Assembly: GCA_036939975.1 (NCBI GenBank)
Contig: JALLPB010000883.1
Span: 1 to 14,617, forward strand
Direction of reading: 5' to 3'
Origin: Cyclostephanos tholiformis
Lineage: Eukaryota; Bacillariophyta; Thalassiosirophyceae; Thalassiosirales; Thalassiosiraceae
Length of the DNA: 14,617 nt
The notes beneath the pieces are model-generated. The model was not told the DNA's origin and made no database searches. It was given only the letters and a program-made list of their open reading frames with translations. Positions 1 through 9,000 of the stretch are shown here, piece after piece. Made by a program: the position numbers and the translations under genes. The stretch's first letter is position 1; each line of letters starts with the position of its first letter.

Positions 1-2
1 AC

Positions 3-140
3 ATCCCAGGGGTCAATGCTTACATAAAATATGAATGGGACAAGACAATGAAAGTGCAGCTGGTCTCAGAGGGCCAATTTGTGCAATTATTTACAAACCG
101 CAGACGAAGTAGAATACAAACAAGCTTCTTAAGATATTAA
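3..140 (+). other. Partial open frame entering from the window edge, unrecognised
   Basis: The frame starting at base 3 is open for 45 codons up to a TAA at 138-140. It has no start inside the window, so it could be the 3' end of a coding exon that begins upstream. The translation is mixed in composition and ends in an Arg-rich stretch (TNRRRSR). I do not recognise it. Forty-five open codons are only weakly improbable by chance, so this may be nothing. It runs towards the hAT transposase relic, which is on the other strand. Confidence 0.15.
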
Positions 141-181
141 TCTTCCCAGAGTTGCTCATTTTCAATATGCTACTCCTCCTC

Positions 182-1240
182 CTACTCATTCTCCTCCTCA
201 TCCCCCTCCTCCTCTGTTGGCACACGCAGATTCACCACCCTAACACCTCTTGTCTGCTCAGTTGTCCCAATCAATTCACATGCAACTTCAAGCGAAAAAG
301 CCTCCATATTGTCCTCCTTGTCTACTGCATCATCTGAACAGATAGCCAACACAAACCATCCATTGCCTCTTCCTCGCCGGTACTCCATGTTACCTTGGTA
401 TACATGAAATGTTTTCTCAGTGTCAGGATCCAAAAACACAAGACTATGATATTTTTGCAGCAATTGTGCCTCTACTACTGCATCATTCCTCATCCTGATT
501 TCTTCTTCCCAATCTTCTACCCATGCGTTAAAGATACGGAGTACTTGTGGTTCCTTCAATGCATCTGCATCAACATCCCACTTCTCCAATTGCAAGTCAA
601 AATTAATGTCATCATCACCAAACATTGCAGTAGGCCCTACAGCGTCAATCTTCTCGTTCTGTTGAAGCTTCAATCTTCCCTCTTGTTGTTTAGCAGTAAT
701 ATATATCACACTCCTTTTTTCAATTGACTTACCACCCAAATGAGACCTCTTGTCTGTCTTGATTGTTTTGACTGCAGCCCAGGCCCTCTCTGCGGGTCCT
801 ATCCCACACAGCTTGGAACAAACACGACATGCCACAAACCCCAACACCTGTGTATAGCCAAGTGAATACTTCTCATGCCAAAGGTGGGATCTTCCACTTG
901 ATACATCTTTAGTTGCCCAACGGCTTGCATGGTGAAAGGGTTCACTGCAGGTCTGGAATGCCTTGAACTCATTCCAGAATGTGTCGACAATGTCCGCAGG
1001 ATTCATTTCGGACAAATTGACACTCTTGTTCAGACAAGGGGGCAAGTGGAGACGCCTAACTACTTCTTCAATTGCATCACGATGTGCACCTTTAAGTCTC
1101 AGGCTAACATCTTCACGTACTTCCTTCATCACACACAAGGCCCAAGCTGTAATTGAATATTCATGTTCAATTTTGGTCTTGCGTCTGTTCCAGTGCTCAA
1201 GAATTGCCTCACCAAATGACATTTTTTTCAAGTCTAACAC
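182..1240 (-). pseudogene. hAT transposase relic, C-terminal segment
   Basis: This frame has 352 codons. The first codon, at 1240, is GTG rather than ATG; the first ATG lies six codons in. It is probably the continuation of the preceding segment rather than a separate gene. Residues 12-70 are helical and charged. GIGPAERAWAAVKTIK (146-161) followed by SHL resembles the hAT C-terminal block whose Ser/Ala-Glu-Arg-x-Trp motif carries the third catalytic acid (Glu151 here). Residues 200-330 have no family I know, and the protein ends in a very acidic tail (EEEGDEEENE). The middle of a full hAT transposase seems shorter than usual between this and the preceding segment, so an internal deletion is possible, but I cannot measure it without homologues. 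Confidence 0.7.
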
Positions 1241-2237
1241 TTTGTTTCTTCACAGATTCTAGTTCAAGAAATTTTTGTTGATGGATTGTAGACAACAAGG
1301 CCTGTCTCAGACGCAAGGACCGATGCATGGCATAGAACCAGCTTGCAAACCTCGTTCCAGCCCCACGCAGTAGGCCAACTTTTCGTCCTTTGTTATACAT
1401 AGCAGACTGTGCCATGAATTGAGCATAGATGGCATGGTGAGCACCAGACCCAAACACATTGTACAACCTGCATGTCTTTAGGATCAACAACTTGATTGGC
1501 TTAATTTTTGAAAGTGATGCAAAGAAGAGTGATAGTACATGCTCTCCCCCATGAAAGCAGAATGAGTGAGGATGCTTGGCCACCAGAATTGCCCCACCCT
1601 TCTGGACATTAGAAGCTCCATCAAAGAAGAATGCGTCAGTGAGGGTACCATTGGGATCGTACTCCTTCACAATATTGTCAAACATCTCCGCAATATATGA
1701 AGCATCTTTCTTGCCCCCCTGCTCCAAATGATTGCTACAATCTTGAATTGAGACAGTGATGGGAGGAGTATCAGCACATGCTGCAAGAATATTCATCAGT
1801 GGCATTCTCTTCACTGTTGCACCATCTCCAAGAAAAGACAATCCGAATACATCAGCACCCTTCAGCAGGTTTGTCTTGTTATCATTGTACTTCGTCTGGT
1901 AATTCAAGTCCAGCAATGGCCCACCAATCTGCTTCCGCTTGGGAATTTCAAAGTCGGATCCAAGTTTTGACAGAACATTAACCATCCGCTTGAACCTGGG
2001 CGTCTCAACAACCACATCTGAAATGTTTTCACAGTGGAAGAAGTCCGCAATGGCCATCTGAGCAATTGTATTGTTTACTTGTCGAATGTCTGTTTGGTGA
2101 TTAATACCAGCAGAAATGGATGGTTGGATTGATCTACCAAAGAAGTTTTTTGAAGGTGCAGAGGAAGAGAGTTGGTGGGAAGTCTTCAAATGAGGTTTAC
2201 TTGAAGATGAAGATAAAGAACCACATCGGCGTTTCAT
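1209..2237 (-). pseudogene. hAT transposase relic, DUF659 / catalytic core segment
   Basis: This 342-residue frame opens with a Ser-rich stretch (residues 7-30). From about residue 61 it matches the DUF659 pattern: a start like MAIADFFHCENISDVV, then ETPRFKRMV, then GPLLD at 106-110. FLGDGA (Asp138) and FFFDGASN (Asp206) sit where hAT transposases carry the first two acidic residues of the RNase-H-like fold. HGGEHVLSLFF (229-239) corresponds to the CxxH-type stretch that follows. The frame ends after 342 residues just past a run of seven A on the minus strand (near 1216-1223). With one A fewer it would run into the next segment at LEKMSFGEA. Confidence 0.8.
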
Positions 2238-2593
2238 TGATTTAAATGAAGGGATTGGCCAGCAATGTTAATATTCCCCATGGGGGGAAGAGAGGTGGCA
2301 GTAGTCATTGTGGACATTGTCTCGATTGTTGATTGGCTGAATTCCTGGAGTAGATTGGAAGGAGCACCAGTCTCTGCATGATACTGGCCCTTGGCCAGAG
2401 CTGGATGGTGATGTGCGCAAAACTTTCTGGTACCATGAGCTTGGCGAACATCCTCATCATCACTCTCCCATATAGTCTGGCACAAGTGATGGAGACGGCG
2501 GTTGCAGCCATCTTCCATACACTTGATTAAAGACACTGGACCCTGTGGTTTCTGGCACAGATCAAGACGTGCCCAATCACAAACAGAACTCAT
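2234..2593 (-). pseudogene. hAT transposase relic, N-terminal zinc-finger segment
   Basis: This 119-residue frame starts with ATG at 2593. Its first 63 residues form a Cys/His array: C5, C13, C25, C30, H35/H36, C38, C59 and H61-H63. The spacing looks like a PHD-type or related treble-clef finger rather than the BED finger usual in hAT proteins. The remaining residues, about 64 to 119, are Ser/Thr/Gln-rich and look like a linker. The stop codon overlaps the ATG of the next segment (ATGA, 2237-2234), and the next frame is -1 relative to this one. Such an overlap would be normal in bacteria, but in a eukaryote it suggests a frameshift inside one former gene. The finger probably bound DNA or histone tails, which is inference. 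Confidence 0.65.
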
Positions 2594-2891
2594 CGTATTA
2601 ATGTCAACCTAATAAAAAATGATTTTGGTGGAAGCAGCAGATCCATGAAATGAGCGTTGAGAGCATGTTGGGGCAAAAGTTTATGTGCATATGTACTCCC
2701 GTACCATAGTATATTTCTACTTATGCACTTTCGAAAATTTGTAAAATGTTGGCTCAAGCCGACACAAACTGCCCCGACATCTTCAATTCTGTGTCGGCAA
2801 CATGGACCCATCTGGCCAAAATTGGAGCAACACAGTCTTGTCGTGCCGACATGTCAAGACATGTCGGCAACATTTCCAGCTAAGCTCGGCA
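2594..2891. other. Non-coding spacer with nested inverted repeats
   Basis: No convincing gene lies in this stretch between two divergent relics. Its 3' half carries repeated GCCGACA / TGTCGGC words. One pair (2758-2766 with 2790-2798) has 9-bp arms and a 23-nt loop. Another (2844-2855 with 2858-2869) has 12-bp arms around AA. The word GTCGGCAACAT occurs directly at 2794-2804 and 2864-2874. This could be a transposon end, a bidirectional promoter or a recombination relic. Confidence 0.5.
2844..2869. repeat. Perfect 12-bp inverted repeat around AA
   Basis: TGCCGACATGTC at 2844-2855 is followed by AA and then by its exact reverse complement at 2858-2869. The pairing stops cleanly on both sides. 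It lies 22 bp before the ATG of the decayed gene at 2892. It could be a cruciform or hairpin, a dimeric transcription-factor site, or a transposon end. Confidence 0.7.
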
Positions 2892-3079
2892 ATGCCAAAA
2901 AAGAAGTGGGGCAAAGCTGATAAAGCCGCCCTCTCCAGGCTAATCGAAGACGGGGACGTGGACATCAACGACACATCCACCACCAACATCAACAGGGTTG
3001 GTGCAGCCCAGTTTTTTTCCCGGTGCTTCTTTCGCCGTGGAGAAGGAATACAGCAGGGCGAGGAGGAGAAGAGAAGAAA

Positions 3080-3166
3080 GTGAGTCGTTGCATCTGTTTG
3101 ATTGTTGCTTTCGAATCACCAACATTTTTTCAACCCTGCCACCCCCCCACTGCCCATCAATAACAG
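3080..3166 (+). other. Probable intron in the decayed gene
   Basis: The donor is GTGAGT at 3080. A pyrimidine-rich stretch (including a T6 and a C7 run) leads to an AACAG acceptor ending at 3166. Splicing joins phase 1 to phase 1 in the frame that reads ARRRREE, continuing directly as the acidic S-DEDDNEDHD segment. The phase match in the shifted frame, and not in the starting frame, is independent support that the T7 run upstream is a real frame break. Confidence 0.6.
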
Positions 3167-3237
3167 GTGACGAGGACGACAATGAAGACCACGACGTCGC
3201 CCCTGTCCCCGAAGACAACGACCACGAAGACGTCCCC

Positions 3238-3309
3238 GAAGACGACCACGAAGACGACCACGAAGACTTCCATGAAGACGACCACGAAGACGACCACGAA
3301 GACGACCCC
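3238..3309 (+). repeat. 12-bp coding minisatellite, six units, encoding EDDH
   Basis: Six consecutive 12-bp units close to GAAGACGACCAC encode Glu-Asp-Asp-His. The third is altered (GAAGACTTCCAT) and the sixth ends in Pro (GAAGACGACCCC). It lies inside the acidic segment of the decayed gene. Being a multiple of three, unit gain or loss would not break the frame. Confidence 0.85.
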
Positions 3310-3384
3310 CAAGTCCCCATGTCTACCAAGAAGCCCCCCGCCGTAGCGAAAGCTACATCCACGAAACCCGCCGAGGTTGTGATC

Positions 3385-3564
3385 TCCCCCCCCACAAAAA
3401 ATCTTGCTGTATCACCTCGATACACGAGATGCGGCCATCGTTGCTTATTACAGCGATGGGGGGGTAGATTAGATTCCCCCCCCGCAAAAAATCTTGCTGT
3501 ATCACCTTGATACACGAGATGCGGCCATCGTCGCTTATTACAGTGACGGGTGGGGTTGATTATG
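3385..3564 (+). repeat. 90-bp tandem duplication, two diverged copies
   Basis: Copy one is 3385-3474 and copy two 3475-3564, each starting with T followed by C8 and an AAAAAATCTTGCTG stretch. Both encode KILLYHLDTRDAAIVAYYSD. They differ at several sites, so the duplication is not fresh. Copy one ends with a TAG where copy two has TAT. Copy two has one base more in its G-rich segment (GGGTGGGG against GGGGGGG). That comparison shows directly that copy two carries a 1-nt insertion that breaks the frame. Confidence 0.9.
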
Positions 3565-4249
3565 CCGAGGTAGAGGTGCACGTGAATGGCGGGCTCCCCC
3601 CCGGCACCTACCACTTTTCCCTCGCCAAGAAAGGTATGACAATCTTGTTCTCACAAGGAATCAGCGCGGTGTGTTTCGACACACGTCGATTTTGGGGGGT
3701 GATGGGCCCCAAGTTCTCCAAGTCCTTGTCGCGCATCATGGCCTTTGACAACGCTGTCCAGGCCATGTACCGTGACAAGGTGACCCCAGATACAGGGGGA
3801 CAGTATTGGGGGCCCCCCCAAGTGATCAACTTTTGCAAGAAGTGCACATGGACCCCCGTGATCAATGTCTACCCCTACCGTACAAACTTCAAGATCATGG
3901 GTTATAGCCAGTACAACAACCTGGCGCTTTGCCGGGTGCAACTGGAAGTCCAGCTCATCTCAAGATTGGCGCCAACCCACAGCCGGGTCATCGACCTGTT
4001 CGACATTCAGTCAAGCCAAGAAAGCCGTGACAACCATGCCCCCCCCCCCCTCCTCCTCATCAGCATCATCACAAGAAGAGAAAGTTGGCACGCTACGTCG
4101 GTAATGCTGTCCAATGCCACAGCATCAGCAAGGAGGGAGAGGAGGATGACTACGATGATATGGACTATGACGATGGAAGGGATAACGAGTTTGATGGCAG
4201 ACTCTAGCTTTAGTTTAGTTTCATACTTTATTCTTAGTAACATATTTTT

Positions 4250-4310
4250 TACTACCTGTAACTAGCTGTAACATCTGTGTCACGTAGGTAGTTACATGTA
4301 ACATTGTAAC
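4250..4310. promoter_or_regulatory. TGTAAC repeat cluster upstream of the phosphatase-like gene
   Basis: TGTAAC occurs at 4257-4262, 4267-4272, 4297-4302 and 4305-4310, and in inverted form (GTTACA) at 4291-4296. TGTAACTA at 4257-4264 pairs with TAGTTACA at 4289-4296. The cluster lies 150 to 200 bp before the ATG at 4460 and about 50 bp after the end of the decayed gene. A role as a binding-site cluster is inference; it could also be a worn transposon end. Confidence 0.35.
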
Positions 4311-4353
4311 AGGTTTCCCTCACTCATCACAAGGAGATTTTCCTGGCCATCGT

Positions 4354-4365
4354 CCACCGCGGTGG
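4354..4365. promoter_or_regulatory. 12-bp perfect palindrome upstream of the phosphatase-like gene
   Basis: CCACCGCGGTGG reads the same on both strands and lies about 95 bp before the ATG at 4460, within the likely promoter or 5' leader. A dimeric regulator site is possible but unsupported by other copies. Confidence 0.25.
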
Positions 4366-4459
4366 TCAGCGTCAGCACTCTACGGCAAAGAAATCACTGC
4401 CTCTACCCCGCCCCACCAGCTCACCGACGACCAGATCACCGACTGCCGACGCAGTCAAC

Positions 4460-5661
4460 ATGGCGCCCGTGACGTCCTCTTTGTGCCTCTCCTCTTATCG
4501 TCCGTTCAGAGTCCCCTTCGTAAGCATGTCAAACCCGTCCGCAGCTGCCACCGCCGCCGCCGCGAGGAGGATGCGCCTCGACAACGACGGCGTCGTCTTA
4601 GGCCCGTCCTCGCTCTCTTTGGCATCAGCGCTGAAACCCATCCGTCCCCCGAAGCGTCTCTTCCTCTTGCGACATGGCCAGGCCGCTCACAATCCACGGG
4701 CTGAGCATGCCCGCGAGAACGGGTGCTCTTTTGAGGAATTTCTCAGGCTCATGGAGAAAGACGACGCGTACGATGCGGAGTTGACGAAGCTGGGTGAAGA
4801 GCAGGCAATTGAGGCCGGGAGGAGGGGGCGTGTCCAACGCGCGTTGCGCGACGTCGACATGATCGTGAGCAGTCCCCTTTCAAGGGCGTTGAGGACTGCG
4901 GATTTGATCTTCCCCCCTATGTCCCATACTCCTCACCTTAATCCATCGTTGAGTGCTCCGCAAATGTCGTCTCCATTCGAAGAAGAAGCGAACAGCAAGC
5001 CGAGACGCGTGTGCGTGGAGGACTTCAGGGAAATAAACGGCAAGCTACTGAATGCAAAGCGTCGTCCTCGATTCGAACTTGAACAGAATTTCCCCCACTG
5101 GGACTTCAGCCTCATCCCGCGTGAGTTGATGTACTGACAATGCATCCTCCCATCCCCGTTGACCTAGATTACAACACCTTTCGAGTCGCGATCCACGCGC
5201 CTCTCCTCTTCTTTGCTGAATTTTTTTTTTTAACCGTCGATTTGATTGTCTATCTAGCCAACGACGAAACTTGGACCGCTGATGAATACGAGTCTAGTGA
5301 CGAGTGCGCTGAAAGGGGCTATCGCGCCCTTCTGTGGCTGATGGATCAACGTGAACGCAAGATACTAGTGACTTGTCACGGAGGTTTGCTCAGCTACACA
5401 TTAAATCACAATTCCAAGGTCATATTGTTGGACGGAAGAGAAACACACGGTGATTGCGAGGAAACGATGAGTAGGAGATGCACGAGGAAACGATTCGGCA
5501 ATTGTGAAATGAGGGAGTTTGACATCACAGTATGGGCTTTGGGTGATGATAATGCGACCTTTGGCGCAATTGAATCGTTAGATTTGCTTAAAAATGGAAA
5601 AATCTTCCAGCCACTGATTACGCTAGAGGAAATTACAATGACGATGGATTCGTTAAGGTGA
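4460..5661 (+). CDS. Histidine phosphatase family protein (phosphoglycerate mutase-like), two exons
   Basis: The exons are 4460-5120 and 5258-5661, giving 354 residues. The start is the first ATG in a good context (AACATGG). The catalytic RHG motif is LRHGQAAHN at residues 70-78, with nucleophile His72. SSPLSRALRTA (137-147) supplies the second phosphate-binding Arg142. VEDFREINGK (186-195) carries the likely acid/base Glu. VTCHGG (258-263) carries the second catalytic His261. FGNCEMREF near the end is a common family signature. The pattern resembles the yeast PMU1 / plant PGM-like branch rather than glycolytic phosphoglycerate mutase, so a phosphatase is more likely than a mutase; the substrate is unknown. 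The first 65 residues are Ser/Ala/Arg-rich with few acids and could be a mitochondrial presequence, but there is no clear signal peptide. It converges on the carboxylase gene. Confidence 0.9.
5121..5257 (+). other. Intron of the phosphatase-like gene
   Basis: The donor GTGAGT follows CCCGC. The acceptor is CTATCTAG, preceded by an 11-T tract at 5221-5231 and further pyrimidines. Joining phase 1 to phase 1 gives FSLIP-PNDETW, the expected continuation for this family (a Phe-Ser-x-Ile stretch then an acidic-Trp segment). Without splicing the frame stops at 5135-5137. Length 137 nt. Confidence 0.9.
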
Positions 5662-6001
5662 CTCGTATTATCATGTGTAACTGCGAACTTCATCAGCTAA
5701 TTATTTTTTACACATCAGAAACCGGAACATCTTGGTAATGTTTATGTTCACAGGAACCGAGTACTACAATGTTAATGAGGTAGGAATAAAAATTAGCAAA
5801 CAGGTCGGAGTGATAAAGATCTATCTCACTAGTAAAAAATGAGAACACTAGTGAAAAATGAAAAAAAGTCTCGCTAGTCGAGCGAGGCATGTGTAAAAGT
5901 ACTTATTGTAGGCACCTCTCAATAGATTGATTATGATTACATCTTTTCTAGTGAATTGCATATATGCATTTGTCCAAATCTCCCACGAATTATAATTATC
6001 C
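5662..6001. other. Convergent intergenic region, both 3' ends
   Basis: No gene is evident. AATAAA at 5785-5790 could serve as the poly(A) signal of the phosphatase-like gene, about 125 nt after its stop. A direct repeat CACTAGTRAAAAATGA occurs at 5827-5842 and 5846-5861. A hairpin CTCGCT / AGCGAG (5870-5875 with 5881-5886) has a 5-nt loop. A 12-bp palindrome TGCATATATGCA lies at 5957-5968, about 35 bp past the carboxylase stop. No AATAAA was seen for the carboxylase on the minus strand. Confidence 0.5.
5870..5886. terminator. Small hairpin between convergent genes
   Basis: CTCGCT and AGCGAG pair around AGTCG. In RNA the stem could extend to eight pairs with one G-U wobble. It follows an A-rich tract on the plus strand. 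It could form in the 3' UTR of either gene; a termination or processing role is a guess. Confidence 0.25.
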
Positions 6002-9000
6002 CTACAATTGTGCTTGAAGTGCTTCAATCTGCGCCTTAATGTAGGCGGTCTTCACTTCACTGATCTTGGAAGTGATGACATCATCATTTTTAGTATAGTA
6101 ATCAAGCACAGCTTCATTATCTTCCCAGTCAGCAGTGCACATGTCCTTGAGCCATGCGAGCGCATCCTTACAGGTCAACGAGGGGTTGGCAGCCTGGAGA
6201 TGTGCTACATAGTTGTCTTGAGCAATGCGACGCTTGGCGAGGTAAAAGAAGTACTTTCGAGATTCGGCCCACGGCACAGCCTCTTTAATAACGCCCTTAG
6301 CCTTCATCCTTCCTGTCTTGTCATGAAGGTCAGCAAACTCAGTTGCAGCTTGAAGGTAAACTGGTTTCAATAGCTCCTCTCTTGCAGCGATCTGTTCCTT
6401 AATAGCCTCCTGAGATGTCTGGTCGGTTTCATCTGTTCCTGCAAGCTCAGCGTCAAGCATCTGAAGTTGACGGTCAATGCGATGCATGGCCTTGAGTTGA
6501 TCATTCAAACGGAATTTGATCTCCACAATTCCTGCTGGTTCAAGGATGCCGCCACGGGCTTCAGGATCAGAAAACATTGTCATCTTATCTTCATTGATAG
6601 TGGGATCAACAACGACCCACGAACCTCCACGGAGTTCACCATAAGGAGGAAAGTAGATGTAGATGGGATGCTTGTACTCGCGGAGAGCATCAACAATCAT
6701 GGATCCAAACTTGAGAATTTCACCAGACATGTCTCGGCTCCCGCCACTGAATCCACGCCAATTAGCAAATATCATAACAGGTAATCCCTCGTTGTTGAAG
6801 TCACGAAGGGCTTGTGCAGTCTTGTAAGACGAGTCAGGGAAAAGAACCTGACCAGCTTGGGGCAAAATCGCCTCGCGTGAGTTAGGATCAGCAGGGTCAG
6901 CAGGGATGATTCTTTCCACAAGGCGAGTTTCAACCGCAATGGCACCCATGGGGATACCACCAAGGCGACCACGCCCAACAATTACACTCTTGCCCCAGCC
7001 TGGGAGATACTCCTTGAAGCTTCCCTTATCAAAAAATCCAGCTGCGTCATCAGTTCCAGAAAGCATGAGCCGGGGATCATATGGTGTAGGAGTTGGTTTC
7101 CATGCAACATCACGATTGACAGGATCCGATGATTTACGGACCGCAGGGGTGGCATCAGTTGTCTTGGGAACAAAGCTGAGCCACTGGATGATAGATCGCA
7201 CACCCTGTTGATCGTCTTCAACAACTTCGTGGGTGCAGCCGTTTGGGTACATGACCTGGGGACCTCCGAGTTGGTCGTTGGAGGTGTACACTTCGCGTCC
7301 GAGGAGCTTGTTCAATGCACCATATCCAGTTAGAAGCATGGGTCCCTGCTTCATTTGAATGACACGCTGTCCAAGGCGAACTAGGTATGCCCCAATACCA
7401 ACACTACGCCCGGTGACGTAACTTAAAGTGAAAATTTCATCATACGCCCTGGAAGTTTCTCCGGCAATCTTACCACTTCCCTGGAGGTTCTCAACTCCAA
7501 TACCTTCGCTTGTCCCAATGATGTCCTTAATAGCCCAGCCTTCAGGGACCTTCTCCACATTTACTGAGCCTTCTGGAAGCGCCTTGTATACATCATCAGT
7601 CAGGTAGAGGTATTTAAATCCTTTTGATGGACTGGCATCATCAATAAATTTGATGTTGAATTTTGGCTTGAGATCCTCTACAAGACCAATTCTGGCGCCA
7701 GAGTTACATGAAATGTAGACACGGGGGATTTTGTTCTTGCGAGCAAACTTGGACGCCTTGAAGAACAGTTCATCCTCAGGAACACCAAAGGATCCACTTT
7801 GTACAGTGACATCATTCGAGATGAAAACTACCTCACGACCTGAGGGATATTCAGGTGTTTTCATGTTGACAAGCCATGCGACCATGCCAACTTTGTTCGT
7901 GCCAATTTCGCGCTTACCAGGTACAAGCTCTCCATCAGCTCCCTCAAGAAGTTCTTGAGCCTCAAAGAGATTGGTTGGGATACTAGCTACATCAGGTCCA
8001 GATAGGCTACTCAAGTACGAATCCCACTCTTGGATCAAACCAACTTCGAGGAGGCCGAGGAAATCGTACGCATATGTTGATCCAACGCGTCGGGCAATGG
8101 CACGCTTAGTCTGGATGATGTTAGCACCGTCATATGGATCAAGCACACACACTGAGTCCTTGGCATCTCCAATGGTGCAAAATTCACGAGTAACACCAGT
8201 GACTGGATCAGGACGTTCAATATAGGCATTGGTCTTGAGCCACTCCCCCTCCATGGAAGAAGCAACAAGACGAACAGGGACAATCATGGGATTGCCATCA
8301 TTGTCAACAGACCTTACACGAACTTTCGCTTCAATTTCATCCACACGAAGTTTTAATAGACGCTGCGCCAGTTTGCTCTTGAGCTTGTCAATAACTGAAT
8401 TGAACTCGTGGGCAATATCCTCAGGCGTGGAACCCTCAACTTCGGGAAGGGAGTGGATGTAAATGCGCGAGGACGACTGAAGCGAAACCAGTGAATTGGA
8501 CTGAGCACGTTCCAATTCATCAAGTCCTTGAAGAAGAGTGCGACGTGCCCCCGTCATGGTAGTAAGCCCAGGTGAGTGGGTTATTCCGCGAACAAAAACT
8601 ACTTGAGCGGCATTGCGCCGGGCATTCTTCTCGGAACCAACATATATTTGAGCGTTGCGCCCAACAGCAGGAATACGCTGGAGGGAATAGTTATCGGTGA
8701 GGCGATTGAGCTCGAGTAGCTGATGAAATGTAGGTCTCATTCCACGCCTAAGGGGATCCTCTTTGAACCCATCACATTGAGGGAACGTGTAGTAGCTCGG
8801 GTCTTTCTTCCCTTGAGTAACGACGACAGTCACTGTGCGAATTCCAAGCATATTCAGCTTGTCCTTGTTTGCTATGATGGCAGACTGGAGGTCTGCAACA
8901 TCAGCATCACCAGACAATCCTATCTGGAGCACATTAACCGGACCTCCAGTGGAACTAGCTCCAGTGATCTTGGATCCCATCGCATTGAGAACTTCTGGAA

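Larger units (their letters stand above)
182..2593 (-). mobile_element. Degenerate hAT-superfamily DNA transposon, coding part
   Basis: Three same-strand open frames follow each other with tiny overlaps (4 nt and 32 nt) and together read like one hAT transposase. The order is an N-terminal Cys/His finger, a DUF659 region with RNase-H-like aspartates, and a C-terminal hAT-like region. hAT proteins cut and paste DNA using a D-D-E triad, and the C-terminal region mediates dimerisation. I could not identify terminal inverted repeats or an 8-bp target duplication: one end may lie beyond position 1, and 2594-2891 shows no convincing match. The frame breaks mean the element as written cannot make a full transposase without frameshifting, so it is probably a dead copy. 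An undetected intron at the first junction is possible but no good splice pair is visible. Confidence 0.8.
2892..4207 (+). pseudogene. Decayed two-exon gene of a lineage-specific family, function unknown
   Basis: The reading starts at ATG 2892 with a basic segment (MPKKKWGKADKAALSRLIED). It shifts frame at the T7 run near 3011-3017 into a stretch ending ARRRREE, which is then spliced across an 87-nt intron (3080-3166). The next exon encodes an acidic EDDH repeat (3238-3309) and a Lys/Pro-rich linker. It shifts at C8 (3386-3393), contains a 90-bp tandem duplication with a stop (TAG near 3469), and shifts again at 3547-3555. It then gives a clean globular part from VDYAEVEVHVNGG to VIDLFDIQSS. 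A last shift at the C12 run (about 4039-4050) recovers a basic HHHKKRKLAR patch, an acidic tail and a stop at 4205-4207. I recall similar hypothetical proteins, repeated in diatom genomes, but know no function. Four shifts and a stop make it a relic, unless the homopolymers are sequencing errors. Confidence 0.6.

Noticed and set aside
2940..3614. 224-residue minus-strand frame rich in Ser and Trp
   Set aside because: It is the antisense reading of the EDDH repeat and of the 90-bp duplication; low complexity with no independent support.
4460..5137. Stopping the phosphatase-like protein at the TGA at 5135-5137
   Set aside because: That frame runs into an intron and lacks the second catalytic His. 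Splicing 5121-5257 restores the complete family layout.
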